Assembly (NCBI RefSeq): GCF_000379445.1
Contig: NZ_KB902239.1
Coordinates: forward strand, 124,145-188,144
Reading direction: 5' to 3'
Source: Fangia hongkongensis FSC776 = DSM 21703
GTDB lineage: Bacteria > Pseudomonadota > Gammaproteobacteria > Francisellales > Francisellaceae
Length of the DNA stretch: 64,000 nucleotides
Shown: piece by piece, positions 8,663 through 18,298 of the stretch
Position numbering within the stretch: position 1 is the first letter of the stretch
Layout: each line of letters opens with the position of its first letter
Translations under genes and position numbers: made by a program
The notes under the pieces: generated by a model
Seen by the model: the letters and a program-made list of their open reading frames with translations, nothing else
Databases searched by the model: none
What the model was told of the DNA's origin: nothing

Positions 8663-9799
8663 ATGGCAGTGAATAATCATTTATTAGAGAGAGTTGAGAA
8701 GTTTATACAAACGACATTGGCAACTTGGTCAGAAGTAGGAGTGGATAGAGAAACTTTTGATTTTATTGAAGCTTTAGACTTTGATGCAAAACCACTTAGA
8801 AAGCTTGCGCGTAGAGGCAGAGTGCAAGCAAGGCAAATTCTAACGTTGGCAATGGCAAATAAGATGGGGGATGATCAAAATAATACCTATCTTTCACTTG
8901 CTGAGAGTGTTATTGAAAAAGGGCTTAATCACTATCTGGAAGATGGGGCATTAATTGCTAAGTTAGATCATAATAAAGAGAAAGATGGACATTTATTTGC
9001 CTATGAGCAAGCCTTCTTATTATCAGCCTACGCTTGGCTTTATGCTGCAACAGGCAAACAAATATATGCACGAAAAGCAGAAGCGATCTGGCAGTGGCTA
9101 GAGACACATTTAGCAAATCAGCAATATGGCGGTTTTAATATTTGCCTGCCAGATGATGAGAATAATCAAATACGCCAACAAAATCCGCATATGCACCTAT
9201 TTGAAGCGTGTTTAATTTGTGTTGAACATATAGGTGAAAACAACTGGTTGGAGCGAGCACATGGATTATTTAGTCTCTTTGAAGCACATTTCTATTATCA
9301 AGGTTCAAATAAGCAAAAAGTACTATTAGAATTCTTCACAGATAACTGGAAAAAGGATGAGCGCAAAGGGGATATTATTGAACCTGGACATCACTTTGAG
9401 TGGGTTTGGCTTTTATCTGAATATCAGCGTTTAGGATCAGTGGATACAAAAAGCTATCAACAAGCACTTTTCCAAACTGGCATAAACTATGGATTAAATG
9501 CGCTTGAGTTTGGTGTGGATGAGTTAAATTTAAAGACGATGGAAGTTGCTCGTCCTAGTACTCGATTATGGGTTGAATGTGAGCTATTAAAAGCCTATGT
9601 CGCGATGAATGAATTAGATAAGGCAGATGAGTTGGTAGATAAGCTATTTAAGCATTTTTTAATTGAAGATAAAGGCATTTGGTATGATCAGCTGAATGAA
9701 AATCAACAGAACATCGCAAAAAATGCCCCAGCAAGTACATTATATCATTTGTATATTGCGTTGAATGAATATAGGAAAGCTGGGCATAAACCCAACTAG
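8663..9799 (+). CDS. AGE-family epimerase/isomerase (N-acylglucosamine 2-epimerase fold)
   Basis: From the ATG at 8663 the protein has 378 residues, the usual length for the (alpha/alpha)6-barrel AGE superfamily (N-acylglucosamine 2-epimerase, mannose isomerase, YihS, cellobiose 2-epimerase). The DDERKGDIIEPGHHFEWVWLL segment carries the conserved His pair of the active site, and NPHMHLFEACL holds a further conserved His. The frame is open back to a GTG at 8591, but those 24 residues look unlike the family start. Specificity cannot be told; a mannose/fructose-type isomerase is as likely as an N-acyl-hexosamine epimerase. It overlaps the Nudix gene tail to tail by 4 bases. Confidence 0.85.
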   Translation: MAVNNHLLERVEKFIQTTLATWSEVGVDRETFDFIEALDFDAKPLRKLARRGRVQARQILTLAMANKMGDDQNNTYLSLAESVIEKGLNHYLEDGALIAKLDHNKEKDGHLFAYEQAFLLSAYAWLYAATGKQIYARKAEAIWQWLETHLANQQYGGFNICLPDDENNQIRQQNPHMHLFEACLICVEHIGENNWLERAHGLFSLFEAHFYYQGSNKQKVLLEFFTDNWKKDERKGDIIEPGHHFEWVWLLSEYQRLGSVDTKSYQQALFQTGINYGLNALEFGVDELNLKTMEVARPSTRLWVECELLKAYVAMNELDKADELVDKLFKHFLIEDKGIWYDQLNENQQNIAKNAPASTLYHLYIALNEYRKAGHKPN

Positions 9800-10362
9800 A
9801 GCATTTGAGTAAACTTATTGATGAATCGTTTCATATGTGGATCGGTTCGTTCATAAGGAATATTATTTAGATCAAACCACTGAATATCTAAAAACTCGTC
9901 ACGGTCATATTGATAATCAATTTTGATACTTCCTTTTATTACATACCATAAACTGACATCAATATGACCTGCAGTCTTGCCCACCGTTAAGGTCTGAGTA
10001 ATAAAAATGGGTGTTTCATGCCAGAAAATAGCCTCAGTTTTCAGCTCCTCTTGACACTCTCTTTTGACGGTGTCAGCAGGGTCTTCGTTTAGCTCAACAT
10101 GCCCTCCTGATGGGAGCCATAACTCTGCATTTCTATGATCGACAAGTAGTACTTTTTTGCATGTTTCATCAAATACTACGAAATAGGAAACTAAATGCTT
10201 ATTTGGGTGATTAGGCTTGCGTATCCTAAAAATTTGCTCGCCACTTTCAACCCAAGAAATAGTATCATGGAGATGATGTTTTTCTAATGAGTCATAAGGA
10301 TGGATTTTGTCTAGAATATCAAGAATGTTTTTAATTTGGTCGTTTATTATAATATCAGGCAT
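9796..10362 (-). CDS. Nudix hydrolase
   Basis: 188 residues. The Nudix box is complete: Gly87, Glu93, then Arg101-Glu102, Gln104, Glu105-Glu106, matching Gx5Ex7REUXEE, so the Mg-binding catalytic helix is intact. About 55 residues precede the Nudix fold. The domain normally cleaves nucleoside diphosphates linked to another moiety; the substrate (dNTP, ADP-ribose, nucleotide sugar) cannot be told from the box. It is a single gene read against the epimerase. Confidence 0.9.
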   Translation of the reverse strand: MPDIIINDQIKNILDILDKIHPYDSLEKHHLHDTISWVESGEQIFRIRKPNHPNKHLVSYFVVFDETCKKVLLVDHRNAELWLPSGGHVELNEDPADTVKRECQEELKTEAIFWHETPIFITQTLTVGKTAGHIDVSLWYVIKGSIKIDYQYDRDEFLDIQWFDLNNIPYERTDPHMKRFINKFTQML

Positions 10363-10574
10363 AATTGTCTCTGGGGGTAGGTTTTTTAGTTGAATTTTAT
10401 AGCTTTAAGGCACCGCCATTTCTAATTTGAAAGAGTCGGCAATATAAGATATAGCTAGTGCCTGTCAAATTCTGTCGTATGTAAAATCGAATTGCAAGCA
10501 CAGCACTCTGGATAGATTAACAAATAGTATTAAGTTAGAAGTGACGAAATTTATATGAATAGAGAACAGCAGTG

Positions 10575-12140
10575 TTACGATGTAATATAATCTAAAGCCC
10601 CAATTAGTCCGCTGGAATTATTTGTATTTTGAGGGGTGTAGCAATAGTTAATTCCTTGACTACCAAACTCTGTAACATTACAGATTGAACCCTTGGCAGT
10701 TGTGGTAACTTGTTCTAGGGCAGCATTTGGGTTGCAGTAACCCCAAGCATTATAATACACACGCTCGGCTGTCAACGTCGGGATGCTGGATTGCTTTTGT
10801 GCATTTTGAAGCTCATACATTAAGGGATTTTCATAGCTTGTGCCATTTAAGATATTGCTTGCCATCAGTGCATAATCAGCTATCGCTGGATGTACTGCTG
10901 CATAGTTAGAACTAAGATTGTAGGTGATTAAATCACTTGTTGCTCCATAGGTTTTTGAAAAATCCGCGCATGAGTTAAGCGTTTTTGTCGAACCTGCTGG
11001 TTTAGCTAATTGTGCATAAGGAACTAAGATATTACTTTGATCGACAAAGAATATGTTTTTTGCTTTATTGACATTACTCTCACCATAGAGATTAGCAAGC
11101 TTTTTCGCATAATAAGCTGTGGCGTAGTATGCATATCCTGTTACGCCATCAATCGAACTTGTATGCGTTCCTGATCCATCTGGCCAGAATGAGCGTTCAG
11201 GTACGCTGGCAATCACAAAAGCATGAGGAACGCTTCCCATTGAAGTATTAATCTGGGATATAATTGCTTTTACTCTTGCAACAATTGTGTCAACAAAATT
11301 GGCACATGCTGAGCTATCTTGCATGCCTTCGATACAAGTGGAGCGTATAGAGTAGTTTTGTGTCAATGCGGAAAGATCATTTGTTCCAAGTGAGATAACA
11401 AATACGCTAGGAGATGTGCCTATTTCACTGGCAAGCCAGCCTTGATTGGGTGCGGGGAAAAGACCATTTGTATTGCCTGTCGAAGTTGGCGCATTAAGAT
11501 AGTTATTAAACTGAGTTCCAGTTAAATCTGTGCATGAAGGCGCTGAGGCTAAGGTTGGTTGATAGTTTGTGGTATCCCAGTAGCCAAAGTTAGGATCGGG
11601 ATTAATAATGTGGCTTTGTGAATCAGTGTAATAGAAACTCGGCTGTATTGAAGCACTTTTGTTTAACGCGCACAGCACATCAAAAGTGGTTGCACCTTCG
11701 GCTCCGATATAGTCATAGTTCTGTGTTTTACAGAGCACTGAGTTACTGTTTGTGCAGCTTATGCTTGAGGGAATAGGGCTTGAGCTAACCTGAGTACCAA
11801 CACGATTTCCAATTAATTTGACATTCCAAGTAGCCTGATTACTCGTAATAAACTTTAATTCAGCAGGGGTGCTCGTGGCATCATATTCAAATTTGCTACT
11901 TGTTGAAGCAAGCTGTAGGGTATAACCCCTAAAGCCACCGGTATCCGTTCCTGGTGCATCAAACACCGGTGCAAGATTCCCACTGTTATCAAAGTTTACT
12001 TGCACTGGTTCTGAGTAGGTTCCAGCCACGTGTGAGTTAGTAATCGAATCACCAATAAAAACGATCTTTACAGTATCATTTGTGCTGCTGGCAAGTAAAA
12101 AACTTGGGGTGGCCAACAGCAAGGCTAATGATTTTTTCAT
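10575..12140 (-). CDS. Secreted SGNH/GDSL-type hydrolase
   Basis: 521 residues with a signal peptide (about 1-18). Block I reads FIGDSIT with the nucleophile Ser32, and block III is SLGTNDLS with the conserved Gly and Asn. In block V, where the family has Asp-x-x-His-Pro, the sequence is AAVHPA: the His is present, the usual Asp is replaced by Ala. Several Cys pairs suggest disulfides in the periplasm or outside the cell. Family members are esterases, lipases or acetyl-xylan esterases. A small hairpin (GTGGA-TTG-TCCAC, about 12159-12171) lies just upstream, between it and the lipoprotein gene at 12210. Confidence 0.85.
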   Translation of the reverse strand: MKKSLALLLATPSFLLASSTNDTVKIVFIGDSITNSHVAGTYSEPVQVNFDNSGNLAPVFDAPGTDTGGFRGYTLQLASTSSKFEYDATSTPAELKFITSNQATWNVKLIGNRVGTQVSSSPIPSSISCTNSNSVLCKTQNYDYIGAEGATTFDVLCALNKSASIQPSFYYTDSQSHIINPDPNFGYWDTTNYQPTLASAPSCTDLTGTQFNNYLNAPTSTGNTNGLFPAPNQGWLASEIGTSPSVFVISLGTNDLSALTQNYSIRSTCIEGMQDSSACANFVDTIVARVKAIISQINTSMGSVPHAFVIASVPERSFWPDGSGTHTSSIDGVTGYAYYATAYYAKKLANLYGESNVNKAKNIFFVDQSNILVPYAQLAKPAGSTKTLNSCADFSKTYGATSDLITYNLSSNYAAVHPAIADYALMASNILNGTSYENPLMYELQNAQKQSSIPTLTAERVYYNAWGYCNPNAALEQVTTTAKGSICNVTEFGSQGINYCYTPQNTNNSSGLIGALDYITS

Positions 12141-12209
12141 TTAATTTCTCCATGAAAAGTGGACAATCCACAAAATGATGTTTTGATATAAAAACCTGAA
12201 TATTAAGCG

Positions 12210-12389
12210 CTATTTTCCTCCGGTATCATATGAGGAGTTTTCTTGCTGAGAGAGTCCAGAGGCTTGCTGAGAGAGAGATACATCGCCCATCTTCTTATCT
12301 GGGCTAAAGGCGCTACTCACACCAGAGGCGCAAGCAGAAAGTGATAAAGCAGCAACGAGTAAAGTAATAGCAGTATAGGTCTTTTTCAT
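12210..12389 (-). CDS. Small lipoprotein, 59 aa
   Basis: Starting at the ATG at 12389 (AAGGA site 5 bases upstream; an in-frame ATG at 12407 is less good), it has a basic start MKKTY, a hydrophobic segment and a lipobox LSAC with Cys20, followed by a short Ser/Gln-rich tail of about 40 residues. It should be processed by signal peptidase II and anchored in the membrane; the residue after Cys is Ala, not Asp, which favours the outer membrane. No family recognised. It lies upstream of the SGNH hydrolase on the same strand. Confidence 0.75.
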   Translation of the reverse strand: MKKTYTAITLLVAALSLSACASGVSSAFSPDKKMGDVSLSQQASGLSQQENSSYDTGGK

Positions 12390-12642
12390 AATAATCCTTA
12401 TTGTCATTTATCAATCTGAAGATCTCTCAGATTGGTTTGTGTTTATACAATCATCCGGTAACGTATTTAGCATATGTTTGAAAATACGATCGTTAGCCAA
12501 TTAAGTTTGTAAAGGAACTTGTATTTGGCATAAGATTTGTTCTAATAGAATTAAGCGAAAAACTAACTCCTTTAGTTCTAAAACGTCCAAGTGAGATAAT
12601 ATTAACCTAAAGGTGATATTATGTATACAGTAGTAACTACGG

Positions 12643-13470
12643 TTATGGTTTGCTTGGCCAGTAGAGGGCTTTAGCTGTATTGTAAAAGATATCTCCTTGT
12701 AGCTCCTTTGGTGTTAATTTTTGAAGTGTATTTTGCCAAAGCTCATAGTTATCGGTATTACACACAGGGTGATTTGAACCATAGCATATTCTATTTGCAG
12801 GGATATAAGTGAAGATATAATCAAGCGCACGCTGTAAGTCATCTGATGTGTTGCCATCTAACATAAAAAAACCAGAGAGCTTTACGTAGATATTCGCTAG
12901 CTGTGCAACATTCTGTATCATCTCTTGCCATAAGCTAAACTCTTTTTTTTGCTGGCAAAGAGGGAGTCCCATGTGTTCAATGGCTGTTGTTGCATTGCTT
13001 TTCTCTATTACATCAAGGGTGTTTAGAATCTGTTGCGGATACATCTGACATTCAAAGATCATTTTTGTTGTGCTAAGTAAAGTTAATTTGTCAGTGAAAT
13101 CTTGAGGCAAACGACTATTTTTTAATGGTGAGTAGCTGCTATGATCATTATGTGCCAAAATTTGTCTGACCCCAGAGACGCGTTTATGCTCTGCAAGCTT
13201 TTGAATCGTAGTTTGATAGATTTTAAAATCTGTAAAGTAATCTATGCAAGAGATATAACGCATATCGGTGGCTGGATACTCTCTATCGAGCCAGTTGATT
13301 TCTTTAAAAGTATCAACAGCAGAATCATGGGCTTCAATATGTACAAAAGCGCTTGCATTTAGGTTCTGAGGGCTGAAGTCCTTTTGTAGCTGATTGGGTG
13401 CATTTTCCACCCAGCGGTTGATGTTGTTACTAAGCTTCCAAAAATGAATATGGGCGTCAATGATATCCAT
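12643..13470 (-). CDS. Amidohydrolase family 2 (sugar-lactonase-like)
   Basis: 275 residues of the metal-dependent Amidohydro_2 family. It opens with MDIIDAHIHFW (His7, His9 as metal ligands), has conserved His residues in FVHIEAHDS and TAIEHMGLP, and ends with YGSNHPVCNTDNYELW. The start and the SNHPV motif are closest to the L-fuconolactonase and rhamnonolactonase-like branch (COG3618), which opens sugar acid lactones in the cytosol. No sugar-acid pathway genes lie next to it. The tRNA pair ends about 100 bases upstream on the same strand. Confidence 0.82.
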   Translation of the reverse strand: MDIIDAHIHFWKLSNNINRWVENAPNQLQKDFSPQNLNASAFVHIEAHDSAVDTFKEINWLDREYPATDMRYISCIDYFTDFKIYQTTIQKLAEHKRVSGVRQILAHNDHSSYSPLKNSRLPQDFTDKLTLLSTTKMIFECQMYPQQILNTLDVIEKSNATTAIEHMGLPLCQQKKEFSLWQEMIQNVAQLANIYVKLSGFFMLDGNTSDDLQRALDYIFTYIPANRICYGSNHPVCNTDNYELWQNTLQKLTPKELQGDIFYNTAKALYWPSKP

Positions 13471-13568
13471 GAAGATTACTTATTCTTTTGATGTATTTGC
13501 TAGTATCACAGCATTTACAAAATCATCAACAATTATTCGCATGATTCGGACGGCGTTGGAAAGCAAAA

Positions 13569-13643
13569 TGGAGCGGGAAACGAGGTTCGAACTCGCGACC
13601 CCAACCTTGGCAAGGTTGTGCTCTACCACTGAGCTATTCCCGC
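13569..13643 (-). tRNA. tRNA-Gly (GCC anticodon)
   Basis: Read on the minus strand: acceptor GCGGGAA pairs with TTCCCGC, the D-arm contains AGCTCAGTGGTAGAGC, the anticodon stem-loop reads ACCTT-GCC-AAGGT, and the T-arm contains GTTCGAA. The CCA end is encoded (13569-13571). The anticodon GCC reads GGC/GGU. It lies 6 bases downstream of tRNA-Arg in the same direction, so the two are co-transcribed. Confidence 0.97.
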
Positions 13644-13649
13644 AAAATA

Positions 13650-13726
13650 TGGCGCGCCCGGAAGGATTCGAACCTCCGACCGCCTGGTTCGTAGCCAGGT
13701 ACTCTATCCAGCTGAGCTACGGGCGC
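13650..13726 (-). tRNA. tRNA-Arg (ACG anticodon)
   Basis: Read on the minus strand: acceptor GCGCCCG with CGGGCGC, D-arm GTAGCTCAGCTGGATAGAGT, anticodon loop CTACGAA with ACG, T-arm GGTTCGAATCC, encoded CCA. The wobble A would be deaminated to inosine by TadA, as in all bacterial tRNA-Arg(ACG). First gene of a two-tRNA unit with tRNA-Gly. Confidence 0.97.
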
Positions 13727-13950
13727 GTATTGGATGTTATTCAGTTACGTTGAAGGTAACTTGAAAACGAGATGAATGATAGAGCTTTGCAGGAATGATG
13801 TCAACGCTTATTTAATTGAAAAGTATGGTTTTTTTGCTATTCAATATTTTTGATTATGAAGTATTCAGTACGCTATTTATGCTGGTTTGTTTTCGATATA
13901 CTTTTTCCTAGATTAGTTTTTCATCAAAGTAAATGACTGGAGGCAGTTTT

Positions 13951-15762
13951 ATGATATCAGACATTAAAAGAAAAGCTTTGGCAACTGTTGCAATACTCAG
14001 TGTGTTGGCAGTAAGTGCAAATATAAGCCATGCAAATAACATTCACAGCATTAGGACTAATATGGAAGGTGTGAAAAACTTTACAAAAATTCACGATTTA
14101 CAGCTTAATAATCCCGGCAACTCGTTTATCAAGGTATTGGGTGAGAAGCTAAAAGCAATGGGGAAATATCCCTCTCATGCTTATGCAACAAAGGTATTTA
14201 ATTTTGAGTTAGACCATGATCGTCATTACATGGCAATTGGGATGTCAAATGGTGAAGTGATCTTAACGCAAATCACGCCAGATTTTATGCCAACTAATGT
14301 TATTGTCTATGACCAGCATAATAATCTACAAATGGGGCATCCTGTTTCAGCGCTTGCGTTGGGACCTGGTTTTTCCGAGCCAAATTTATATATCGGTCAT
14401 CAAACAAGGAGTATTACGACAGATCAAACAGATAACAGTTTGCTTGCTTGGTTTTGGCCAAACCATAATGTATACGAAGAGAAAAGAGTGACAGAGCACC
14501 ATGGTGGCAGATTGGAGGTGATTCGTCTGGGCAGTAAAGATGCGAAAGCTCAGGCATCGGCCCAAATGATGGATAAAGGAAGCTATGGCGTTGACACACT
14601 TGTGCCATATTTATCCTATAACGGTAAAAGCTATATGTATGTATCTTACTCGGGATACAGTGCTATGCAGTATGTGGTAACAATTGGTGTTGATTTGGAG
14701 TTCTGGAAAAAAATACCTTATGCTTCAGGTTCATTGACTAAAGAAGGGGTGAACCAAAAAGATGTAAAGGGACTATTTCGTGTAGATCTTGACGCAGGTG
14801 AAAAGGGTAACTGGAGTGTGCAGGATGCCAAGATTGATCCCAATGGAATTAGTACCATGCTAGATGAGGGTGGGCATATCTTTATCGGTTATCAAAATGG
14901 GAAAGTGGTTGCGATTAAAGAGAAAAATAATGGCAATGATATCGTGCCAGAGGAAATACTTCCATCTGGATTTGGTAAGGTTGAGACCATTCAATATGAT
15001 TATAGGAATAATACGATTATGGTCGCAAGAAACCAAGGTGATTCATTAAGTCAGATTTATTTATTAAAGCTTGATGATCATGATAATATCATTCAAAAGA
15101 AAGAACTTGGGACAAAGTGGAATAGAGTGCGTACAGCAATAGTGGATACAAAGCGACATATTTACTATTTAGGGATGAGAGGTGGCTCAGTACAAAGTAT
15201 TACATTGAATAATGATGGTGATGTTAATGCTGCTAGTATAAAAGAAGTTCAACCACAAGGCTGGGCAGATATCAATCGACTTGAGCTTCAGGATGATAAA
15301 GATGGACACACTATGTATGTAGGGATTAAGGATGGCGCGGTGGAAAAAATCACTTTGAACGCTGAAGGTGAAAAAGAAGGGCAGGTAAATGAATTAATTC
15401 ATCCAGATACATTTGCAAGAGAGGATCATAACCCTGTGACAGAACTTACTTACCTTAGCAATAATAAACTTATCGTTGGGGTTGGAACAGGTGATGCCAA
15501 TCAACATGTCGGACATAGGGATGGCTATCATGCTGCTACGTATCAAGATGACGATGATTTTTATGTGGGAATGTCAGGCGGGCAATATCAAGTAAATACT
15601 GATAAAACAGGTGAGTATAAAACGCTTGTTAAGAATGCTTTTGTAGGAAGTTGTCGTGTAAAAGTTACAGTTAGGGAAGGGTATATCACGAAAGATCCTA
15701 CTTGGAAAGACTGTAGCGAGGATGAGTGGCATGATTATGCGCCAAAAGGCCAGCCAAAATAA
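13951..15762 (+). CDS. Secreted beta-propeller-like protein of unknown function
   Basis: 603 residues from the ATG at 13951, 7 bases after a perfect GGAGG (an in-frame ATG at 13933 lies before that site). A Sec signal peptide spans about residues 1-28 (cut after SHA). The mature part holds several copies of one pattern, a strand ending in Ile/Leu-Gly followed by a turn such as NG or GG and a Val/Ile strand: AIGMSNGEVI, FIGYQNGKVVAI, YLGMRGGSVQSI, YVGIKDGAVEKI, YVGMSGGQYQV. This looks like the blades of a beta-propeller. Two cysteines near the C-terminus may pair. No enzyme motif. It stands alone between the tRNAs and proB. Confidence 0.75.
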   Translation: MISDIKRKALATVAILSVLAVSANISHANNIHSIRTNMEGVKNFTKIHDLQLNNPGNSFIKVLGEKLKAMGKYPSHAYATKVFNFELDHDRHYMAIGMSNGEVILTQITPDFMPTNVIVYDQHNNLQMGHPVSALALGPGFSEPNLYIGHQTRSITTDQTDNSLLAWFWPNHNVYEEKRVTEHHGGRLEVIRLGSKDAKAQASAQMMDKGSYGVDTLVPYLSYNGKSYMYVSYSGYSAMQYVVTIGVDLEFWKKIPYASGSLTKEGVNQKDVKGLFRVDLDAGEKGNWSVQDAKIDPNGISTMLDEGGHIFIGYQNGKVVAIKEKNNGNDIVPEEILPSGFGKVETIQYDYRNNTIMVARNQGDSLSQIYLLKLDDHDNIIQKKELGTKWNRVRTAIVDTKRHIYYLGMRGGSVQSITLNNDGDVNAASIKEVQPQGWADINRLELQDDKDGHTMYVGIKDGAVEKITLNAEGEKEGQVNELIHPDTFAREDHNPVTELTYLSNNKLIVGVGTGDANQHVGHRDGYHAATYQDDDDFYVGMSGGQYQVNTDKTGEYKTLVKNAFVGSCRVKVTVREGYITKDPTWKDCSEDEWHDYAPKGQPK

Positions 15763-15769
15763 TTGCATA

Positions 15770-15788
15770 ATATCCTGCCAAAGGATAT
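15770..15788 (+). terminator. Possible weak terminator after the propeller gene
   Basis: ATATCCT pairs with AGGATAT across a 5-base loop, followed by AGTTTTG. The stem is AT-rich and the T-run short, so termination efficiency is doubtful; it could equally be a processing or regulatory hairpin in front of proB. Confidence 0.35.
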
Positions 15789-15832
15789 AGTTTTGAGTCA
15801 GTTAGGATAAGTTTTATAGATAATGAATATAA

Positions 15833-16948
15833 ATGGCAGCATTCTTAAGAAATTATAAAAGAATTGTCGTAAAAATTGGCTCATCGCTTCTTGCTGATAA
15901 TAAGTTTGTCATTCGGCAAAGTTGGCTTTCAACACTGGTAGAAGATTTAATGATGCTGTGCGATGAAAAAATAGAGATTGTACTTGTCTCCTCAGGTGCA
16001 GTTGCGCTTGGGCGAGGAAGTTTTCGCGCTGAAGTCGCACAAAGAAAGCTAAGCGTAGCTGAAAAGCAGGCAGCAGCAGCCATTGGACAGATTAAACTAC
16101 TACATACTTACCAAAGTGAGTTTCTTAAATATAAGCGTGAGATTGCTCAGGTACTTTTGAGTCTTGATGATAGTGAAACAAGGCAGCGTTATATTAATGC
16201 GAAAAACACGCTAGAGATGCTCCTTAAGCATAAGCTGATTCCCATTGTTAATGAGAATGACACCGTTGCAACTGAAGAGATATCTTATGGTGATAATGAC
16301 AGACTTGCTGCGCGTGTTGCGCAGATGGTTGATGCAGATCTTTTGATTTTGTTATCCGATATTGATGGCTTGTATACGGCAAACCCTAATTTTGATAAAA
16401 ATGCGAGGCATATTCCTCTTATTGAAACTATAGATGCTGATATTAAATCAATGGCTGGGGAAAGCCATACTAAAATTAGCTCTGGTGGCATGATAACCAA
16501 AATCCTTGCTGCTGAAATTGCAGTGGAAAATGGCGCAGATATGATTATTTGTAATGGCATGCAAGATCATCCGATAAGTAAGCTGAAAAAAGGCAGCTAC
16601 AGTTTATTCAAAGGGAGACAACAAAGAGCAGATGCAAGAAAACGCTGGATTTCAAATCATCTTAACGCTAAAGGTACTTTGGTGATAGATGAGGGTGCCA
16701 AACAGGCGCTTCTTCTAGGGAAGAGTCTGCTGGCAGCAGGCATTGTATCGACTGAAGGCAGCTACCAAGCCACGGATATGGTGAATATTTATGATAGTAA
16801 TAATACCCTGATTGCGCTTGGCATGATTAACTATCACAGTGAAACGATTGCACTGGTCAAGGGGAAAAATAAGCAAAAAATGCAATCACTGTTAAATAAT
16901 GAGAGTGTCAAAGCTGTGGTGCATAGAAATGATATGGTGATGTTATGA
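15833..16948 (+). CDS. proB: Glutamate 5-kinase
   Basis: 371 residues: an amino-acid-kinase domain (about 1-260; KIGSSLL near the start, SSGAVALGRG, NENDTVATEEISYGDND, LLSDIDGLYTANP, KISSGGMITKI) and a C-terminal PUA domain (about 280-365) ending in VHRNDMVML. It phosphorylates glutamate in the first step of proline synthesis and is the proline-inhibited step in this family. Its stop overlaps the proA start (ATGA), so the two are translationally coupled. Confidence 0.96.
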   Translation: MAAFLRNYKRIVVKIGSSLLADNKFVIRQSWLSTLVEDLMMLCDEKIEIVLVSSGAVALGRGSFRAEVAQRKLSVAEKQAAAAIGQIKLLHTYQSEFLKYKREIAQVLLSLDDSETRQRYINAKNTLEMLLKHKLIPIVNENDTVATEEISYGDNDRLAARVAQMVDADLLILLSDIDGLYTANPNFDKNARHIPLIETIDADIKSMAGESHTKISSGGMITKILAAEIAVENGADMIICNGMQDHPISKLKKGSYSLFKGRQQRADARKRWISNHLNAKGTLVIDEGAKQALLLGKSLLAAGIVSTEGSYQATDMVNIYDSNNTLIALGMINYHSETIALVKGKNKQKMQSLLNNESVKAVVHRNDMVML

Positions 16949-18210
16949 GTAGTGCCAATATGGAATATGAGATTAAACAACTTGCAGCGAATGCTAAAAA
17001 AAGTGCACACCAGCTTGCGATGACAACAAATGAGCAGCGAAATCACGCACTTCAGCTTATTGCTCAGCGTTTAGTTCATGAAAAATTAGCCATTTTAAAG
17101 GCAAATCAAAACGATTTGGATCAGGCAAGAGAAAAGGGTCTATCCCCTTCGATGATAGATCGATTAAAACTTGATGATAAACGTATTGATGCCATGGCAG
17201 ATGGACTGTTAGAAATTGCCAAACAAGAAGATCCGCTGGGGCGTACATTGTGGCAAAGTGTTAGACCTACAGGGCTTGATATTCGTTCAATTTCAGTGCC
17301 ACTTGGTGTCATTGCAGTGATCTATGAAGCAAGGCCAAATGTGACGGTGGATGCGGCTGGACTTTGTTTGAAATCAGGCAATAGTGTTGTGCTTCGTGGC
17401 GGCTCTGAGGCAAAATACTCAAATAGAATGATCGTTGAGATTATTCATCATGCGCTTGAGCAATCTGATATTTCTCCAGATGTGATTCAATTTGTGAATA
17501 CGCAAGAAAGAGATGCAATTAAGCTGCTTGTCAGTCAAAGTGATAGTATTGATGTTGTTGTGCCTCGAGGTGGAAAAGGCTTAATCAACTATTTAACAGA
17601 GCATAGTAAAATCCCATTATTTAAGCATTTAGATGGTATTTGCCATACGTATATTCATAAAGAGGCAGATGCAAAAAAAGCGCTTGATGTGTCACTTAAT
17701 GCAAAGATGCGACGTACTTCTATTTGTGGTGCGACAGAAACAATATTGGTTGATCGAGCACTTAGTAAAACGATACTTCCTAAGCTACTTAATCTTTTAG
17801 CAAGCGCAGGCTGTGAAGTGAAAATTGACCCTATGCTTGAAGGTGAGTATAGGGATTATCCTTTGGCAAATGATGAAGATTGGGGGCGTGAATATCTTGA
17901 TAGCATTGTCTCTGTAAAGCTAACTGAAGATATAGATCACGCAGTTCAGCATATTAATCACTACGGCTCACACCATACAGATAGCATTATTACTGAAAAC
18001 CTTAAGATGGCAGAGTACTTTATGCGCTCGGTGGATAGTGCAGTGGTGATGCATAATACCTCAACGCAGTTTTCAGATGGGGGTGAGTTTGGTATGGGCG
18101 CTGAGATTGGCATTGCAACAGGGAAGCTTCATGCAAGGGGACCAGTTGGAATTAATCAGCTGACAACGTTTAAATATTATGTTGTTAGCGATGGTGCAAC
18201 AAGGAAGTGA
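16945..18210 (+). CDS. proA: Gamma-glutamyl phosphate reductase
   Basis: 421 residues, the normal length. The N-terminal QLAANAKKSAHQLA, the nucleotide-binding VIAVIYEARPNVTVDAAGLCLKSGN region (split here for reading), the catalytic Cys in RRTSICGATETILVD and the DGGEFGMGAEIGI segment are all as in ProA. It reduces glutamyl phosphate with NADPH to the semialdehyde that cyclises towards proline. Second gene of proBA. Confidence 0.96.
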   Translation: MSSANMEYEIKQLAANAKKSAHQLAMTTNEQRNHALQLIAQRLVHEKLAILKANQNDLDQAREKGLSPSMIDRLKLDDKRIDAMADGLLEIAKQEDPLGRTLWQSVRPTGLDIRSISVPLGVIAVIYEARPNVTVDAAGLCLKSGNSVVLRGGSEAKYSNRMIVEIIHHALEQSDISPDVIQFVNTQERDAIKLLVSQSDSIDVVVPRGGKGLINYLTEHSKIPLFKHLDGICHTYIHKEADAKKALDVSLNAKMRRTSICGATETILVDRALSKTILPKLLNLLASAGCEVKIDPMLEGEYRDYPLANDEDWGREYLDSIVSVKLTEDIDHAVQHINHYGSHHTDSIITENLKMAEYFMRSVDSAVVMHNTSTQFSDGGEFGMGAEIGIATGKLHARGPVGINQLTTFKYYVVSDGATRK

Positions 18211-18298
18211 TTAAACTTGCCATATATCAAAAAAATATGACAAGCTGCTAAATATCTATTGTTTTCTCGTATCAGGTTTGTTAAAACTGAATGTATAA

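Noticed and set aside
13460-13753. A 97-codon plus-strand frame across both tRNAs
   Set aside because: It reads the antisense of tRNA-Gly and tRNA-Arg; the RFELATPT and RPEGFEPPT stretches are the well-known false peptide of tRNA complements.
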